NCBI GenBank assembly: GCA_963934295.1
Contig: CAWVXY010000009.1
Coordinates: 1 to 64,000, forward strand
Reading direction: 5' to 3'
Source of the DNA: Seribacter sp963934295
GTDB taxonomy: Bacteria > Verrucomicrobiota > Verrucomicrobiia > Opitutales > Seribacteraceae
DNA: 64,000 nucleotides
In this document: positions 26,109-36,286 of the stretch, piece by piece
How the letters are laid out: each line of letters starts with the position of its first letter
Position numbering within the stretch: position 1 is the stretch's first letter
Program-made: the position numbers and the translations under genes
The notes under the pieces: model-generated
The model's input: only the letters and a program-made list of their open reading frames with translations
Databases searched by the model: none
Told to the model about the DNA's origin: nothing

Positions 26109-28547
26109 ATGAAATTTCTAGCCCGCCTAGTTTTTATTCTTATAATATCCTCAGCTTCTTTACTTCATGCTGCTGAACCTCTCATCACAAATGTTTTACC
26201 TCGGGGTGGGCAGGCAGGTTCCGAACTGGATGTTACGATTTCTGGGAATCGTCTCAAGGATAGCAAAGAAATATTTTTTTACGGAAAAGGCATCACCGCA
26301 TTCGATGTAAAAGCGACCAATGATAAATCCGTTCAAGCCAAATTTAAAATTTCCAAGGACGCAGAACTTGGTCAGCATGAGTTAAGACTTAGAACCAAGT
26401 CGGGTATTAGCACTCTTAAAACTTTTTGGGTTGGACCCTACCCTAACTTAGCTGAAAAAGAACCTAATACCTCTTTTGAAGATGCTCAAAAAATTACGAT
26501 CAACCACACAATCAACGGTGTAGTTAAAAACGAAGATGTTGATTACTTTGAATTCAATGCAACCAAGGACCAGAGAATCTCATTAGAAATCGAAGCCATC
26601 CGTCTCTCGGGTCCTCTCTTTGACCCATACATCGCTATTCTTGATTCAAATCGATTTGAAGTCGCAACATCCGATGATACAGAACTTCTTCTTCAAGACG
26701 GTACTCTCAGTACTATTATCCCAAAATCCGGTAAGTATTTTGTAGAAGTAAGGGAATCATCCTATCGAGGGGGGAATAATTTCTATTACCGACTTCACAT
26801 TGGAGATTTCCCAAGACCTTTAATTGCTTTTCCTTCTGGGGGACAGGCTGGTAAGTTACTCGAGGTAACTTTTATGGGCGATCCAACCGGCCCCATAAAA
26901 AAGAAGATTCAATTACCAAGTGAAGAAAACCTTGGATTTGGATATCGTGTTGAACAAAATGGTTCGATCGCTCCTGCTCCCAATGCAATCCGGGTCTGCG
27001 AATTCCCCTCGATTTTAGAAAATGAGCCCAATGATGGCCTAAGAACAGCAAATGTAACTGAGCTTACCCTCCCATTGGCTTTTGATGGAATTATCGAAAA
27101 AGAAAAGGATGTGGATTTCTTCAAGTTTAAAGCCAAGAAGGGACAGAAATTCAATATTTATGCCCATGCTCAATCGATTGGATCTCCCCTCGACCCGGTT
27201 TTAAATTTATATGATGACAAAGGAAAGAGCATTAAGGGAAGCGACGATGCAAACAATGGCCGTGACAGCTTGATCACCATTACCATCCCCAAGGACGGAA
27301 ACTACACCCTTCGTGTACGCGATCATCTATATGCGGGCGGAGAGCGTTTTGTCTACAGGCTCGAGGCCCATCCCTTTTCACCACAGGTGATTGCATCCAT
27401 ACCCATGTTTGGCAACCGCGATACTCAATCCAGGCAGATGATTCCAGTTGCCCGGGGAAATAAAGCCGCCACCGCCCTGAATCTTTCCCGTAAAAATTTC
27501 AGTGGTGAGCTTGAGGTACTTGCAGAAAACTTACCCGTCGGAGTAACCATGCGGGTACCCAAAGCCCCTTCCAATTTCAATTCCGTACCGGTTGTTTTTG
27601 AAGCAAGCCCAGATGCCCCACTGGATCAGAGACTGGTGAACTTGAAAATCAAACACACTTCGAAATCAGGAAATATTATTGAGGGGAATTTCAACCACAA
27701 TGTGGCATTAGTTTATGGGCCTCCGAATAATCGTACCTACTACGAGAGTACATTTAAGCACCTGAGCGTGGGCGTTGTTGAAAAAGTTCCCTTCTCGATT
27801 TTGATTCATCCACCCGCCACCCCAATTGTGCGTGGAGGTTCGGTTAATCTGAAAGTTGAAGCGATTCGGGATACCAATTTCACTGCACCTATTACTCTTC
27901 GTATTCAAACCCGCCCCCCAGGGATTGGAGCAAAAGGAACGGTCTCAATCGCCAAAGACAAATCAACCGCTTATTACTCTCTTACTGCAAATGGTGGTAC
28001 ATCACTTGGCGACTGGGATATCGCGATTCAGGGCGAAGCAAATAACGGAAACGGAATACAATTAGCCTCCTCTCAACTGACCCCTATTAGCGTGGAGGAT
28101 CCTTATTTATCAATCAAGATAAACATGGCTGCAATTGAAAGAGGTAAAGAAGGCGAAATTATTTGCGACCTTGATATCAAACGTCCATTCGAAGGAATGG
28201 CTTCGCTTTCGATCCGTGGGCTCCCTGCATTTGCAACCACCACAGATCAGGAATTTGATGCCAACGCAACACAGGTTATTTTCCCGATCAAAACAGAGGA
28301 AAAAGTTCGGGTTGGTATAACCAAGAATTTATTCTGCTTTGCCAAAGTTCCTTTCAAAGGAAATAAGATCACTCATACCGTCGGACAAGGCGGACAAATT
28401 AGAATTGATAAACCCCCACCCAAGCCGAAGACGAAACCTAAGTCAGATTTGATTGTGGCCGTAAAAAAACCGGTTGAAGCAAAAACCAAAAAGAAGCCAT
28501 TGAGCAGACTTGAACAGCTCAGGCTCGCGAAAAGAGGAGGGAATTAG
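26109..28547 (+). CDS. Exported protein with IPT/TIG-like and two PPC domains
   Basis: This 812-residue protein has a signal peptide (MKFLARLVFILIISSASLLHA). An IPT/TIG-like beta sandwich follows (ITNVLPRGGQAGSELDVTISG, about 25-105). Two bacterial pre-peptidase C-terminal (PPC) domains are visible, about 115-235 (EKEPNTSFEDAQKI, VDYFEFNATKDQRISLEI, FVEVRESSYRGG) and about 300-410 (ENEPNDGLRTAN, VDFFKFKAKKGQKFNIYA, LRVRDHLYAGG). The C-terminal half consists of Ig-like modules and ends with a basic proline/lysine tail (KPPPKPKTKPKSD to LRLAKRGGN). It has no enzyme motif and is probably an adhesion or scaffold protein. It ends 5 bp before the DUF1549 gene. Confidence 0.88.
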   Translation: MKFLARLVFILIISSASLLHAAEPLITNVLPRGGQAGSELDVTISGNRLKDSKEIFFYGKGITAFDVKATNDKSVQAKFKISKDAELGQHELRLRTKSGISTLKTFWVGPYPNLAEKEPNTSFEDAQKITINHTINGVVKNEDVDYFEFNATKDQRISLEIEAIRLSGPLFDPYIAILDSNRFEVATSDDTELLLQDGTLSTIIPKSGKYFVEVRESSYRGGNNFYYRLHIGDFPRPLIAFPSGGQAGKLLEVTFMGDPTGPIKKKIQLPSEENLGFGYRVEQNGSIAPAPNAIRVCEFPSILENEPNDGLRTANVTELTLPLAFDGIIEKEKDVDFFKFKAKKGQKFNIYAHAQSIGSPLDPVLNLYDDKGKSIKGSDDANNGRDSLITITIPKDGNYTLRVRDHLYAGGERFVYRLEAHPFSPQVIASIPMFGNRDTQSRQMIPVARGNKAATALNLSRKNFSGELEVLAENLPVGVTMRVPKAPSNFNSVPVVFEASPDAPLDQRLVNLKIKHTSKSGNIIEGNFNHNVALVYGPPNNRTYYESTFKHLSVGVVEKVPFSILIHPPATPIVRGGSVNLKVEAIRDTNFTAPITLRIQTRPPGIGAKGTVSIAKDKSTAYYSLTANGGTSLGDWDIAIQGEANNGNGIQLASSQLTPISVEDPYLSIKINMAAIERGKEGEIICDLDIKRPFEGMASLSIRGLPAFATTTDQEFDANATQVIFPIKTEEKVRVGITKNLFCFAKVPFKGNKITHTVGQGGQIRIDKPPPKPKTKPKSDLIVAVKKPVEAKTKKKPLSRLEQLRLAKRGGN

Positions 28548-28552
28548 GAATC

Positions 28553-31426
28553 ATGCTCAAATGTCTTCATAGTCTTGGTATAATAATATTCTCCATCAGT
28601 TCGTTTGCTTTATTTTCCGAAAATAATTCTAATATAAAAGCAGATCTTAGCACGACTCCACCGGCGGAAAAATCGATCTCTGTAAAAGTAGAAAATCCGG
28701 TACCGGTTGCACCGGATTTCCATAAGCAAGTACGTCCCATTCTGGAAGCATCCTGTATCGAATGCCATGGGGTTGAAAAACAAAAAGGTGATTTACGGAT
28801 GGACACCCTGGCCAATCTGTTAAAAGGAGGAGATTCAGGCCCCGCAATTGTCCCCGGTAATATTGATGAAAGCATCCTGCTTGAGAGAATTTTTCTCCCC
28901 GCGGATGATGATGAAATAATGCCCCCCGAAAATGGCCCCCTTTCCTTGAATCAGCAGGATATTTTAAAGAGATGGATCATTACGGGTGCAAATTGGCCAA
29001 AGGGTGTTCAATTATTTCCCGTTTCCAAGCAGGAACTCGCCCTTCGAAAAAAAGCGGAGTCCAAAAAGCTGGTCAGTTTACAAATTCATCCTAAACAAAT
29101 CAGTCTATCTACAAAAGAGGATTTCAATTCATTTATTGTGGTAGCCAAATACGATGATGATGTAACCAGAGATGTAACCAAGGAATCCACCTTGTCACTG
29201 AGCGACGAAAAGATCGCACAACTAGAAAACCATACCATCTCACCAGTTAAAGATGGCAAAGCCACACTCAAAGCAAGTTTTCATAACCTGAATACTGAAC
29301 TATTGATCGAGGTCAAAGATGCCCAGGCGGAGAGGCCCGTTAGCTTTAACCTCGATGTAATGCCCGTTTTCTTAAAGGCAGGTTGTAATACTGGATCCTG
29401 CCATGGATCTGCCCGTGGTCAGGATCGCTTTATGCTTTCCCTTTTTGGGTATGATGCCAAGGGTGATCATCACCGTATAACCCGGGAACAGGGAACAAGG
29501 CGGATCAACTTGGCTATTCCTGAAGAAAGTATGCTGGTGGAAAAAGCCATCGCAGCTGTTCCACACACAGGGGGTAAACTATTTGAAAAAAACAGTGACC
29601 ATTGGCACACATTGGTCAATTGGCTAAAAAGAGGAGCACCGGAGGATCCAAAAGATATTGCCAAGCCCACTGATCTAGAACTTCTCCCTAAAAGCCTTCT
29701 GCTTGAAGGAAAGGGTGCAAAGCAGCAAATGATGGTGATTGCTCATTATTCGGATGGAACCACTCGTGATGTAACTTCCTTGTCCGTATTCCAATCCAAT
29801 AATGATGTCTCCGCAAATGTTGATAAAAATGGAATCGTTACTGCGGAGAAAAGAGGTGAAGCTTTTATTACCGCTCGGTTTGATGTTTTTACAAAGGGAA
29901 CCCAGGCCATTGTGATACCGGAAGATTTACAATATAAAAAGCCTTCTCTTTCTACTAATAATTATATCGACGACCTGGTGCATGATAAACTGCATAAACT
30001 AAGAATTTATCCTTCTGAACTTTGCTCGGATGAGGTTTTCTTAAGAAGAGTGTACTTGGATGTAGCAGGTGCGGTTCCGGATGCAGAAACGACCGCAAAA
30101 TTCCTCAAAGATTCGAATGCGAATAAGAGGGAACGGGTCATTGATCAACTTTTAGACCGGAAAGAATTCACCGATATGTGGGTTATGAAATTTGCGGAAC
30201 TTCTCCAAATTCGAACCGATGATAATAACGGAGTCAGTTATAAATCAACCCTGCTCTATTTCAATTGGATCAAGGATCGAATCGCCAATAATATGCCGAT
30301 GGATCAAATTGTACGTGAATTACTTACCGCAAAAGGGGGAACTTTTGTGAGTCCGGCCACGAATTACTACCAGATCGAACGGGACAATTTAAAAATTACA
30401 GAAAATGTGGCTCAGGTCTTTATGGGAATGAGGATTCAGTGTGCTCAGTGTCACGATCATCCATTTGATCAGTGGACTCAGGATGATTACTATTCATTCG
30501 CCTCTTTCTTTAGCCAAGTTGGTCGTAAACGGGGTGCGGATCCGAGGGAATCGATTATTTACAACCGTAATAGTGGTGAGATTAACCACCCGATTCATAA
30601 AAAGCCTATGCCACCAAAATTCCTTGGTGGGGAAACACCTTTAATCAAAAAAGGAACTGATCGAAGAAAGGTTTTGGCTGATTGGCTGGCTTCTCCTGAT
30701 AATCCATTTTTTGCCCGCAATTTAGCCAATATTGTTTGGTCTCATTTCTTCGGACAGGGAATCATTGAGCCTGTGGATGATGTGCGAATTTCCAACCCGC
30801 CCTCCAATCCTGAACTTCTCGATAAATTGGCCAGCCAATTCACAGAATATAATTATGATTTTAAAAAACTTGTTCGTGATGTCTGTAATTCCAGGGCTTA
30901 TCAATTAAGTACGCGAACAAATCCATCCAACGAGGATGACCTGCGAAACTTTGCCCGTGCACAACTTCGTAGGATGCGGGCCGAAGTTCTTCTCGATGTA
31001 ATCTCGCAGGTAACCAAGACGAAGAACAAATTCCAGGGCCTGCCATTGGGTGCCCGGGCTCTGCAAATCGCCGATGGTCGATTCAGCAATTACTTTCTGA
31101 CCACATTTGGCCGGGCGACCAGGGAGACAGTTTGCTCATGCGAAGTTGTGATGGAGCCAAATATGTCTCAGGCACTTCATCTTTTAAATGGAGATGTGAC
31201 CAACAGCCGAATAAATCAGGGGAAGGTAGTTCAAACGATGCTGAAGGACGGTAAATCTCCGGCATTAATAATCGATGATCTCTACCTACGATGTTACTCA
31301 CGACTTCCCCGGGGAGATGAAAAAGCAAATTTATTGGCATCCATAGACACTGAAAATCCGACAGAAAGTCTGACGGATATTTTTTGGGCTCTTTTGAACT
31401 CAAAAGAATTTATCTTTAACCACTGA
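28553..31426 (+). CDS. Multi-CxxCH PSD1 cytochrome c / Ig-like / DUF1549-DUF1553 protein
   Basis: This 957-residue protein has a signal peptide followed by a planctomycete-type cytochrome c domain with CIECH at residues 68-72 (VRPILEASCIECHG). Two Ig-like (BIG2-type) segments follow (for example SLQIHPKQISLSTKEDFNSF and LLEGKGAKQQMMVIAHYSDG). A second cysteine/histidine cluster is CNTGSCHG at 278-285 (CxxxxCH). DUF1549 then spans about 460-650 and contains a third motif, CAQCH at 630-634 (MRIQCAQCHDHPFDQW). DUF1553 spans about 690-935 (NPFFARNLANIVWSHFFGQGIIEP, SRAYQLSTRTNPSN). The function is unknown; periplasmic redox or glycan processing with DUF1501 is the common proposal. The start is 5 bp after the PPC gene. 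Confidence 0.93.
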   Translation: MLKCLHSLGIIIFSISSFALFSENNSNIKADLSTTPPAEKSISVKVENPVPVAPDFHKQVRPILEASCIECHGVEKQKGDLRMDTLANLLKGGDSGPAIVPGNIDESILLERIFLPADDDEIMPPENGPLSLNQQDILKRWIITGANWPKGVQLFPVSKQELALRKKAESKKLVSLQIHPKQISLSTKEDFNSFIVVAKYDDDVTRDVTKESTLSLSDEKIAQLENHTISPVKDGKATLKASFHNLNTELLIEVKDAQAERPVSFNLDVMPVFLKAGCNTGSCHGSARGQDRFMLSLFGYDAKGDHHRITREQGTRRINLAIPEESMLVEKAIAAVPHTGGKLFEKNSDHWHTLVNWLKRGAPEDPKDIAKPTDLELLPKSLLLEGKGAKQQMMVIAHYSDGTTRDVTSLSVFQSNNDVSANVDKNGIVTAEKRGEAFITARFDVFTKGTQAIVIPEDLQYKKPSLSTNNYIDDLVHDKLHKLRIYPSELCSDEVFLRRVYLDVAGAVPDAETTAKFLKDSNANKRERVIDQLLDRKEFTDMWVMKFAELLQIRTDDNNGVSYKSTLLYFNWIKDRIANNMPMDQIVRELLTAKGGTFVSPATNYYQIERDNLKITENVAQVFMGMRIQCAQCHDHPFDQWTQDDYYSFASFFSQVGRKRGADPRESIIYNRNSGEINHPIHKKPMPPKFLGGETPLIKKGTDRRKVLADWLASPDNPFFARNLANIVWSHFFGQGIIEPVDDVRISNPPSNPELLDKLASQFTEYNYDFKKLVRDVCNSRAYQLSTRTNPSNEDDLRNFARAQLRRMRAEVLLDVISQVTKTKNKFQGLPLGARALQIADGRFSNYFLTTFGRATRETVCSCEVVMEPNMSQALHLLNGDVTNSRINQGKVVQTMLKDGKSPALIIDDLYLRCYSRLPRGDEKANLLASIDTENPTESLTDIFWALLNSKEFIFNH

Positions 31427-31445
31427 TTACTTCGAACCCGAAATA

Positions 31446-34352
31446 ATGTTTTTTTCGTTAGGCATGAAAATTACTTCACCCATTACGGCACTCTATTTAT
31501 TATCAATCATTGGAGTCTTAGCTTCTCCCGAAAAACCAAACCTTGAGGATGACATCATGCCCATCTTCGAATCGAAATGTAACTCCTGCCACAACGCAGA
31601 CCGGGCAAGAGGGGGATTGGACCTAACTAATATGAACGCCATTTTGGTGGGTGGAAGTTCGGGAGAAAGTGTAATATCCGGGGATGGTGAAAATAGTTAT
31701 CTATACAAATTAATAGCCCGGGTTGAAAAACCGTACATGCCTCAACGGGAGGACAAAATGCCACAAGACGAAATTGACTTGGTAAAAAAATGGATCGACC
31801 TTGGTCTTCTGCCCACAGCAACGGGTAAACCGATTCAAAAAAAGAAGTCAACGGTCAACCTCGCACTGGGAAATGTAAGCATCGGAAAACCAGACGGCCC
31901 ACCTCCAATGCCCAGGCATCTATCCCTCGAACCATCCGTTGTCACCAATCGTGCATTTGCCCCTTCAGCAATGGCTTCCGCCCCATGGTCCCCCCTTGTC
32001 GCAATTGCCGGACAAAAACAGGTCCTTCTTTACCATACAGAAACACTTAATTTGATGGGCGTCCTTCCCTACCCCGAAGGATTTATCGAATCTCTCACCT
32101 TTAGCCGAAATGGAAAATTGATTGTGGCTGGTGGTGGACGCGGAGGAAAAAGTGGAAGAGTGGCCGCCTGGGAAGTCGAATCAGGAAAAAGACTGCTTAC
32201 TATGGGTGAGGAATATGACGCCATACTCACTGCCGATCTTTCCGCGGACCAGAGCCTACTGGCAATTGGCAGTCCATCCAAACTTATAAAAGTGTACGAT
32301 GTTGCATCCAATGAACTGCTTTATGAAATCAAGAAACATTCAGAATGGGTGACACAGGTCGCATTCTCCCCGGACGGTATTCTCCTCGCAACCGCGGACC
32401 GTAACGGAGGACTGCACATCTGGGAAGCAGAGACCGGTAACCCATTTTATTCCCTGGACGGACACAAACAGGGCATTAACGATTTATCCTGGCGGGCAGA
32501 TTCAAATATACTCGCCTCGGTCTGCGAAGAGGGTTCTGTACGCACCTGGGAAATGATCAATGGCAAACAGGTGAAATCCTGGAATGCACATCCCGGTGGA
32601 ACCATGACTACTTATTTTGATTCAAAAGGAAACATCGTAACCGGAGGAAGAGACAAGAATGTAAAACTTTGGACAGGGGATGGAAAAGGAATTCGTACAG
32701 TCAGTGGGTTTAGCGATATCATTATGGAGGTTTGTTACTCCCACGATGGATCCCGGGTCGTTGCAGCTGACTGGTCAGGCCAGGTATCTGTTTGGGACAC
32801 ATCTGATGGAAAAAAAGTGGGCGATCTTCGTGCAAATCCTCTTGAGATCAGTGATTCCCTAAACCTGGCCAAGCAAGAGTTTGAAAAAACTAAGCGAGCC
32901 TATGAACAAGCCCGTTCAGCCCGTGATCTTGTTGTTAAATCCACAAGCATTGCAAAAGCTGAGCATGCTAAAAACCTGGCAAATTTAGCTAAGTCGGAGA
33001 ATGAAAATAAACTTGCCACCGCAGCACATTCAGCGACCGAAAAAATGTGGAGTGATTCAATTGCTGTTCTGCAAAAAATGGGAGAGGTAAAAGCATCCAA
33101 AGATAAAGAATGTAAGGACCTTAAAGTTGAATTGAAAAAGCTGGATAATAAACTGTTGAAGGATACTCAAATATTATCCACTGAATCTACTAAGCAGAAG
33201 GAACGGACTGCCCTACTCGCCATTCAAAAAGAAACACATCAAAAGATAGTTACGGCGGCAAAAGATTCAAATGACACCCAACTCCTCGCCGCATCCGTTC
33301 AGAAAACGAAAAGCATCGAAGCTTTAGTGGCACAGTCAACCGAACAAGTTAAGCAGCAGCAAGGCGTGGTCAATCAGACATTACTGAGTAAAAAATCTAT
33401 CGAGCAAAATATTATGACCGCCGAAAAAAATCTTTCAGCAAGTATCCAATCTTACAATTTAGCATTGGAGAAAAAGAAAAAAATGGACCTTGATAGAAAT
33501 GATAAAATTACAATCCTAAAGGAATCCAAAACCAAACTTGTCACAGCAAAAAATAATGTTTCCAAGAGCCAGGAGGCATTAAGCAAAGCTGAGGAGAATT
33601 CTAAAAAACCACTGACTGAATTTGCACAGGCTGAAAAGAATTTCAAACAGGCTGAATATGAAGTCTCCCGCTGGAATGCTGAAATTATTAATGTTAAACG
33701 CCATATTGAATTAAGAAACCTTAGGAAGTTAGAATCGGAATTGAATGAGCACGAGCTTGTGCTCAATGAATCAAGGGTACTGAAAAACTCTGCACAGAAA
33801 GCTTTTCAAAATATTGCTGAGTCTTTACAGAAATTACCTCAAACCATTGCCCGGAATAAAGAATTGTTCGCTCAGAAAAAAAATTCCCTGATTGAGACCG
33901 AAAAAAGAAAAGTCTTAGTTTTGCAGGTCAGGGCAGACAAGAACTTATTTATTCAGGATGTTAATCGATTGGCCACCCTTGCCAAAAATAAGTCTCAAAC
34001 ACAGGAACCTGACTCCACATTTGGTCAGGCAAGTGAAAAGTTTCAGGAAACTATATCATTGCTTAAAAAAGATCTCGCTGAAACCGAAAATCTCCTCGCA
34101 GAAAAAGAACAGGAAATCATTCAGGCAAAGGACGCAGTTACCCAAGCTGCAGATAGCCTGAATAGTTCCGTAAAACTCCTAGAAACCACCCCAGGGCAAC
34201 TTAAGAATAAAGAACAATTCCTACAAGAGGCTAAATCTGAGGAGGCACTTCGGCAAAATGAATTTAATCTGGTTAAAAGTAAAGTTGATCAACAATCTGC
34301 TAAGTCAAATGCTCTTTTCCAACAATACCTTGGTTTATTACCTAAGAATTAA
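31446..34352 (+). CDS. c-type heme domain / WD40 / long coiled-coil exported protein
   Basis: This 968-residue protein has a signal peptide; a second start at Met7 (31464) is possible. A PSD1-type cytochrome c domain has CNSCH at residues 45-49 (FESKCNSCHNADRARGGLDL). WD40 repeats occupy about 175-455 (for example EWVTQVAFSPDGILLATADRN, KLWTGDGKGIRTV, VSVWDTSDGKKVGDL). From about 460 to the C-terminus there is a long Ala/Glu/Lys/Gln-rich coiled coil with no other domain. Heme-WD40 proteins are known in Planctomycetes; such a long coiled coil on top of them is noteworthy. It follows the DUF1549 gene after 19 bp and its stop overlaps the convergent SHD1-transglutaminase gene by 4 bp. Confidence 0.9.
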   Translation: MFFSLGMKITSPITALYLLSIIGVLASPEKPNLEDDIMPIFESKCNSCHNADRARGGLDLTNMNAILVGGSSGESVISGDGENSYLYKLIARVEKPYMPQREDKMPQDEIDLVKKWIDLGLLPTATGKPIQKKKSTVNLALGNVSIGKPDGPPPMPRHLSLEPSVVTNRAFAPSAMASAPWSPLVAIAGQKQVLLYHTETLNLMGVLPYPEGFIESLTFSRNGKLIVAGGGRGGKSGRVAAWEVESGKRLLTMGEEYDAILTADLSADQSLLAIGSPSKLIKVYDVASNELLYEIKKHSEWVTQVAFSPDGILLATADRNGGLHIWEAETGNPFYSLDGHKQGINDLSWRADSNILASVCEEGSVRTWEMINGKQVKSWNAHPGGTMTTYFDSKGNIVTGGRDKNVKLWTGDGKGIRTVSGFSDIIMEVCYSHDGSRVVAADWSGQVSVWDTSDGKKVGDLRANPLEISDSLNLAKQEFEKTKRAYEQARSARDLVVKSTSIAKAEHAKNLANLAKSENENKLATAAHSATEKMWSDSIAVLQKMGEVKASKDKECKDLKVELKKLDNKLLKDTQILSTESTKQKERTALLAIQKETHQKIVTAAKDSNDTQLLAASVQKTKSIEALVAQSTEQVKQQQGVVNQTLLSKKSIEQNIMTAEKNLSASIQSYNLALEKKKKMDLDRNDKITILKESKTKLVTAKNNVSKSQEALSKAEENSKKPLTEFAQAEKNFKQAEYEVSRWNAEIINVKRHIELRNLRKLESELNEHELVLNESRVLKNSAQKAFQNIAESLQKLPQTIARNKELFAQKKNSLIETEKRKVLVLQVRADKNLFIQDVNRLATLAKNKSQTQEPDSTFGQASEKFQETISLLKKDLAETENLLAEKEQEIIQAKDAVTQAADSLNSSVKLLETTPGQLKNKEQFLQEAKSEEALRQNEFNLVKSKVDQQSAKSNALFQQYLGLLPKN

Positions 34353-36286
34353 TTTATTTTTTGGAGAAGCTTCTGCATTTCCAACCCAATTATACTCCCG
34401 GGACCAAGATCCAATACATTTCTCTTTTTAAGAAAATCAATCGCATCCATTGCCTGTTCTTTCTTACCACTCCGAGCAAGAGTTTCAACATAAGGCCTGA
34501 CTAGACCGTAATACAACTCACCTCCAGCGGTTTTTTCAAAATCTTTTACCATCCGTTCAAATAATTTTTCTGCATCTACCCATAGTTTCTTCTCAAGTTT
34601 ACCCATAATCTGCTCCGCTCCTTCCTTAATCGCCAGATCAAACCGACCCGAACGATTCTGTTTAACAATTAAGCTTCTTATCCGATCAGCTTGCCTGGGA
34701 TTCCCCATTTCATCATACACATCAGCCAGCTTTTTTTGACCCTCAATTTTCAAATCAACCGTGTTAGAAAAGGCCTTGAGCCAGGCATCCCAAAAATTTC
34801 GCTTTTCACGTAAATCTGAAAGTTTTGCTTCAACCCATTGAGCCTCTTTCTTCCACACTTCAACATAAGCAGGATGAAGGGTACGGGCCCTTTTAAGAGA
34901 CTCACGATAAAACACGGCATCCGGATTAGCCAATGCCCAGGCAAAATAATCAACCGCTTTCCCACGAAATCCACTCAGGTTCTTTTCTCCTCTGGCCAGA
35001 GCACCCAGTTCATCATCGGTGATTAATTTCCATAATTGCGGATCAATTGCATTTCCTACTGGATAGTTTTGGTTCTCATATCGTCCACAATCGGTTTCCC
35101 AACGGCCGGGGTTTTTCAAAAAACCAAACCAGGCATGCCCGCCCCCACTACCCTGCCCCACAAAGGTAAGAGTGGGAATTCCCTTCGCCTTACCCGCCAT
35201 CGAACTAAAGTATGCCTGATCCACACAAATCCCACCCTTAGCCTGAATGGAGGAAAGGGAATAATCTCCATAGGGCCAGCGAAAGACTGCCCCATCCAGT
35301 CGCGGTCGATCATAAACTATCGAGGAAAAAATTTTGCCAAAACTTGATCTTCTAAACTTAACACTTTCTCGAGCCCATTCCAATTCGCTCACAGGTAGGC
35401 GATGATCAATCACAAACTTTAATTCAGTTACTGACAACTGGCTCGGATCATACTCCAGTTTTCTTGCCAAATGGGCTTTAACCATATCGCCAAATCGTTT
35501 CGAAGGAAGAGCGGGATCGATGGGGACATCTTTCGATAAAACCTGATGGTGAGGCCAGTTCCGAGGGAATGGTTGATCAAAAACAACTGCATATGCAACC
35601 GCCAAAGCTGAATACCTCTCGATTAAATCAGGATGCTCATGGGCAATCGAAAGAAATATTTCAAGAGCCCGCACCTGTTGATCGTTTGGATGTAAGGCCT
35701 TGAGAAATGTTTTTTGCAAAGAAGCATTTTTCCCGACTGCTACAAATGTATCTTTCAATTGATCAGCTCCCTTTACTGAATCCAACTTATTAAACAGTGT
35801 AATCCAGCGCCAATGATCAAACCAGGAAAAGAAATCCCTCCCCTCACGGAGTGATCTTTTTTCTTTGGTCGTCCAAATTGATCTTAAATCAGCCATCATT
35901 TTGATAGATAATTCATTCCAGTCACCATCCGCATGTGTAAGCCACCATTTCTCAATTACGGTGGGACTCCAAATTGGAAGTGTTCCAGAATTACCCGCCA
36001 TAGGGGGTGAAGGAGGTGTGGGTTTTGTATTACGGTTGGCCGAAGGCTTCGTATCCATTACAGAACGAACATAATTTTGGTCGTCCTTTGACAGAAGAGA
36101 AAGTGGAAAAACAAATTGTTTCAAGTCACTTCTTTCAATCGTAAGCTTGTCACCATCCTTGCTAATCAATCGAGCCTGTATTCGAACACCACTTGAAGAA
36201 GTCCAAGTTCGAAAGGGAAATTCAGCTGAAAAGCAATAGAAACTTAAAAACAATAAACAAACGACAAAGAGCAATTTACTTTTCAT
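34349..36286 (-). CDS. Exported SHD1-domain protein with transglutaminase-like core
   Basis: This 645-residue protein has a signal peptide (MKSKLLFVVCLLFLSFYCFS). Residues about 25-80 match SHD1-like (Slap homology) domains: FRTWTSSSGVRIQARLISKDGDKL and PLSLLSKDDQNYV. The middle is helical. A transglutaminase-like catalytic triad can be read: Cys354 (KGGICVDQAYFSS), His384 (GGGHAWFGF) and Asp399 (ETDCGRY). This fits a transglutaminase/protease fold exported to the periplasm or surface. The C-terminal 250 residues are TPR-like helices. The start is divergent from the trypsin-SirB1 fusion gene, and the 3' end overlaps the WD40 gene by 4 bp. Confidence 0.8.
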   Translation of the reverse strand: MKSKLLFVVCLLFLSFYCFSAEFPFRTWTSSSGVRIQARLISKDGDKLTIERSDLKQFVFPLSLLSKDDQNYVRSVMDTKPSANRNTKPTPPSPPMAGNSGTLPIWSPTVIEKWWLTHADGDWNELSIKMMADLRSIWTTKEKRSLREGRDFFSWFDHWRWITLFNKLDSVKGADQLKDTFVAVGKNASLQKTFLKALHPNDQQVRALEIFLSIAHEHPDLIERYSALAVAYAVVFDQPFPRNWPHHQVLSKDVPIDPALPSKRFGDMVKAHLARKLEYDPSQLSVTELKFVIDHRLPVSELEWARESVKFRRSSFGKIFSSIVYDRPRLDGAVFRWPYGDYSLSSIQAKGGICVDQAYFSSMAGKAKGIPTLTFVGQGSGGGHAWFGFLKNPGRWETDCGRYENQNYPVGNAIDPQLWKLITDDELGALARGEKNLSGFRGKAVDYFAWALANPDAVFYRESLKRARTLHPAYVEVWKKEAQWVEAKLSDLREKRNFWDAWLKAFSNTVDLKIEGQKKLADVYDEMGNPRQADRIRSLIVKQNRSGRFDLAIKEGAEQIMGKLEKKLWVDAEKLFERMVKDFEKTAGGELYYGLVRPYVETLARSGKKEQAMDAIDFLKKRNVLDLGPGSIIGLEMQKLLQKIN

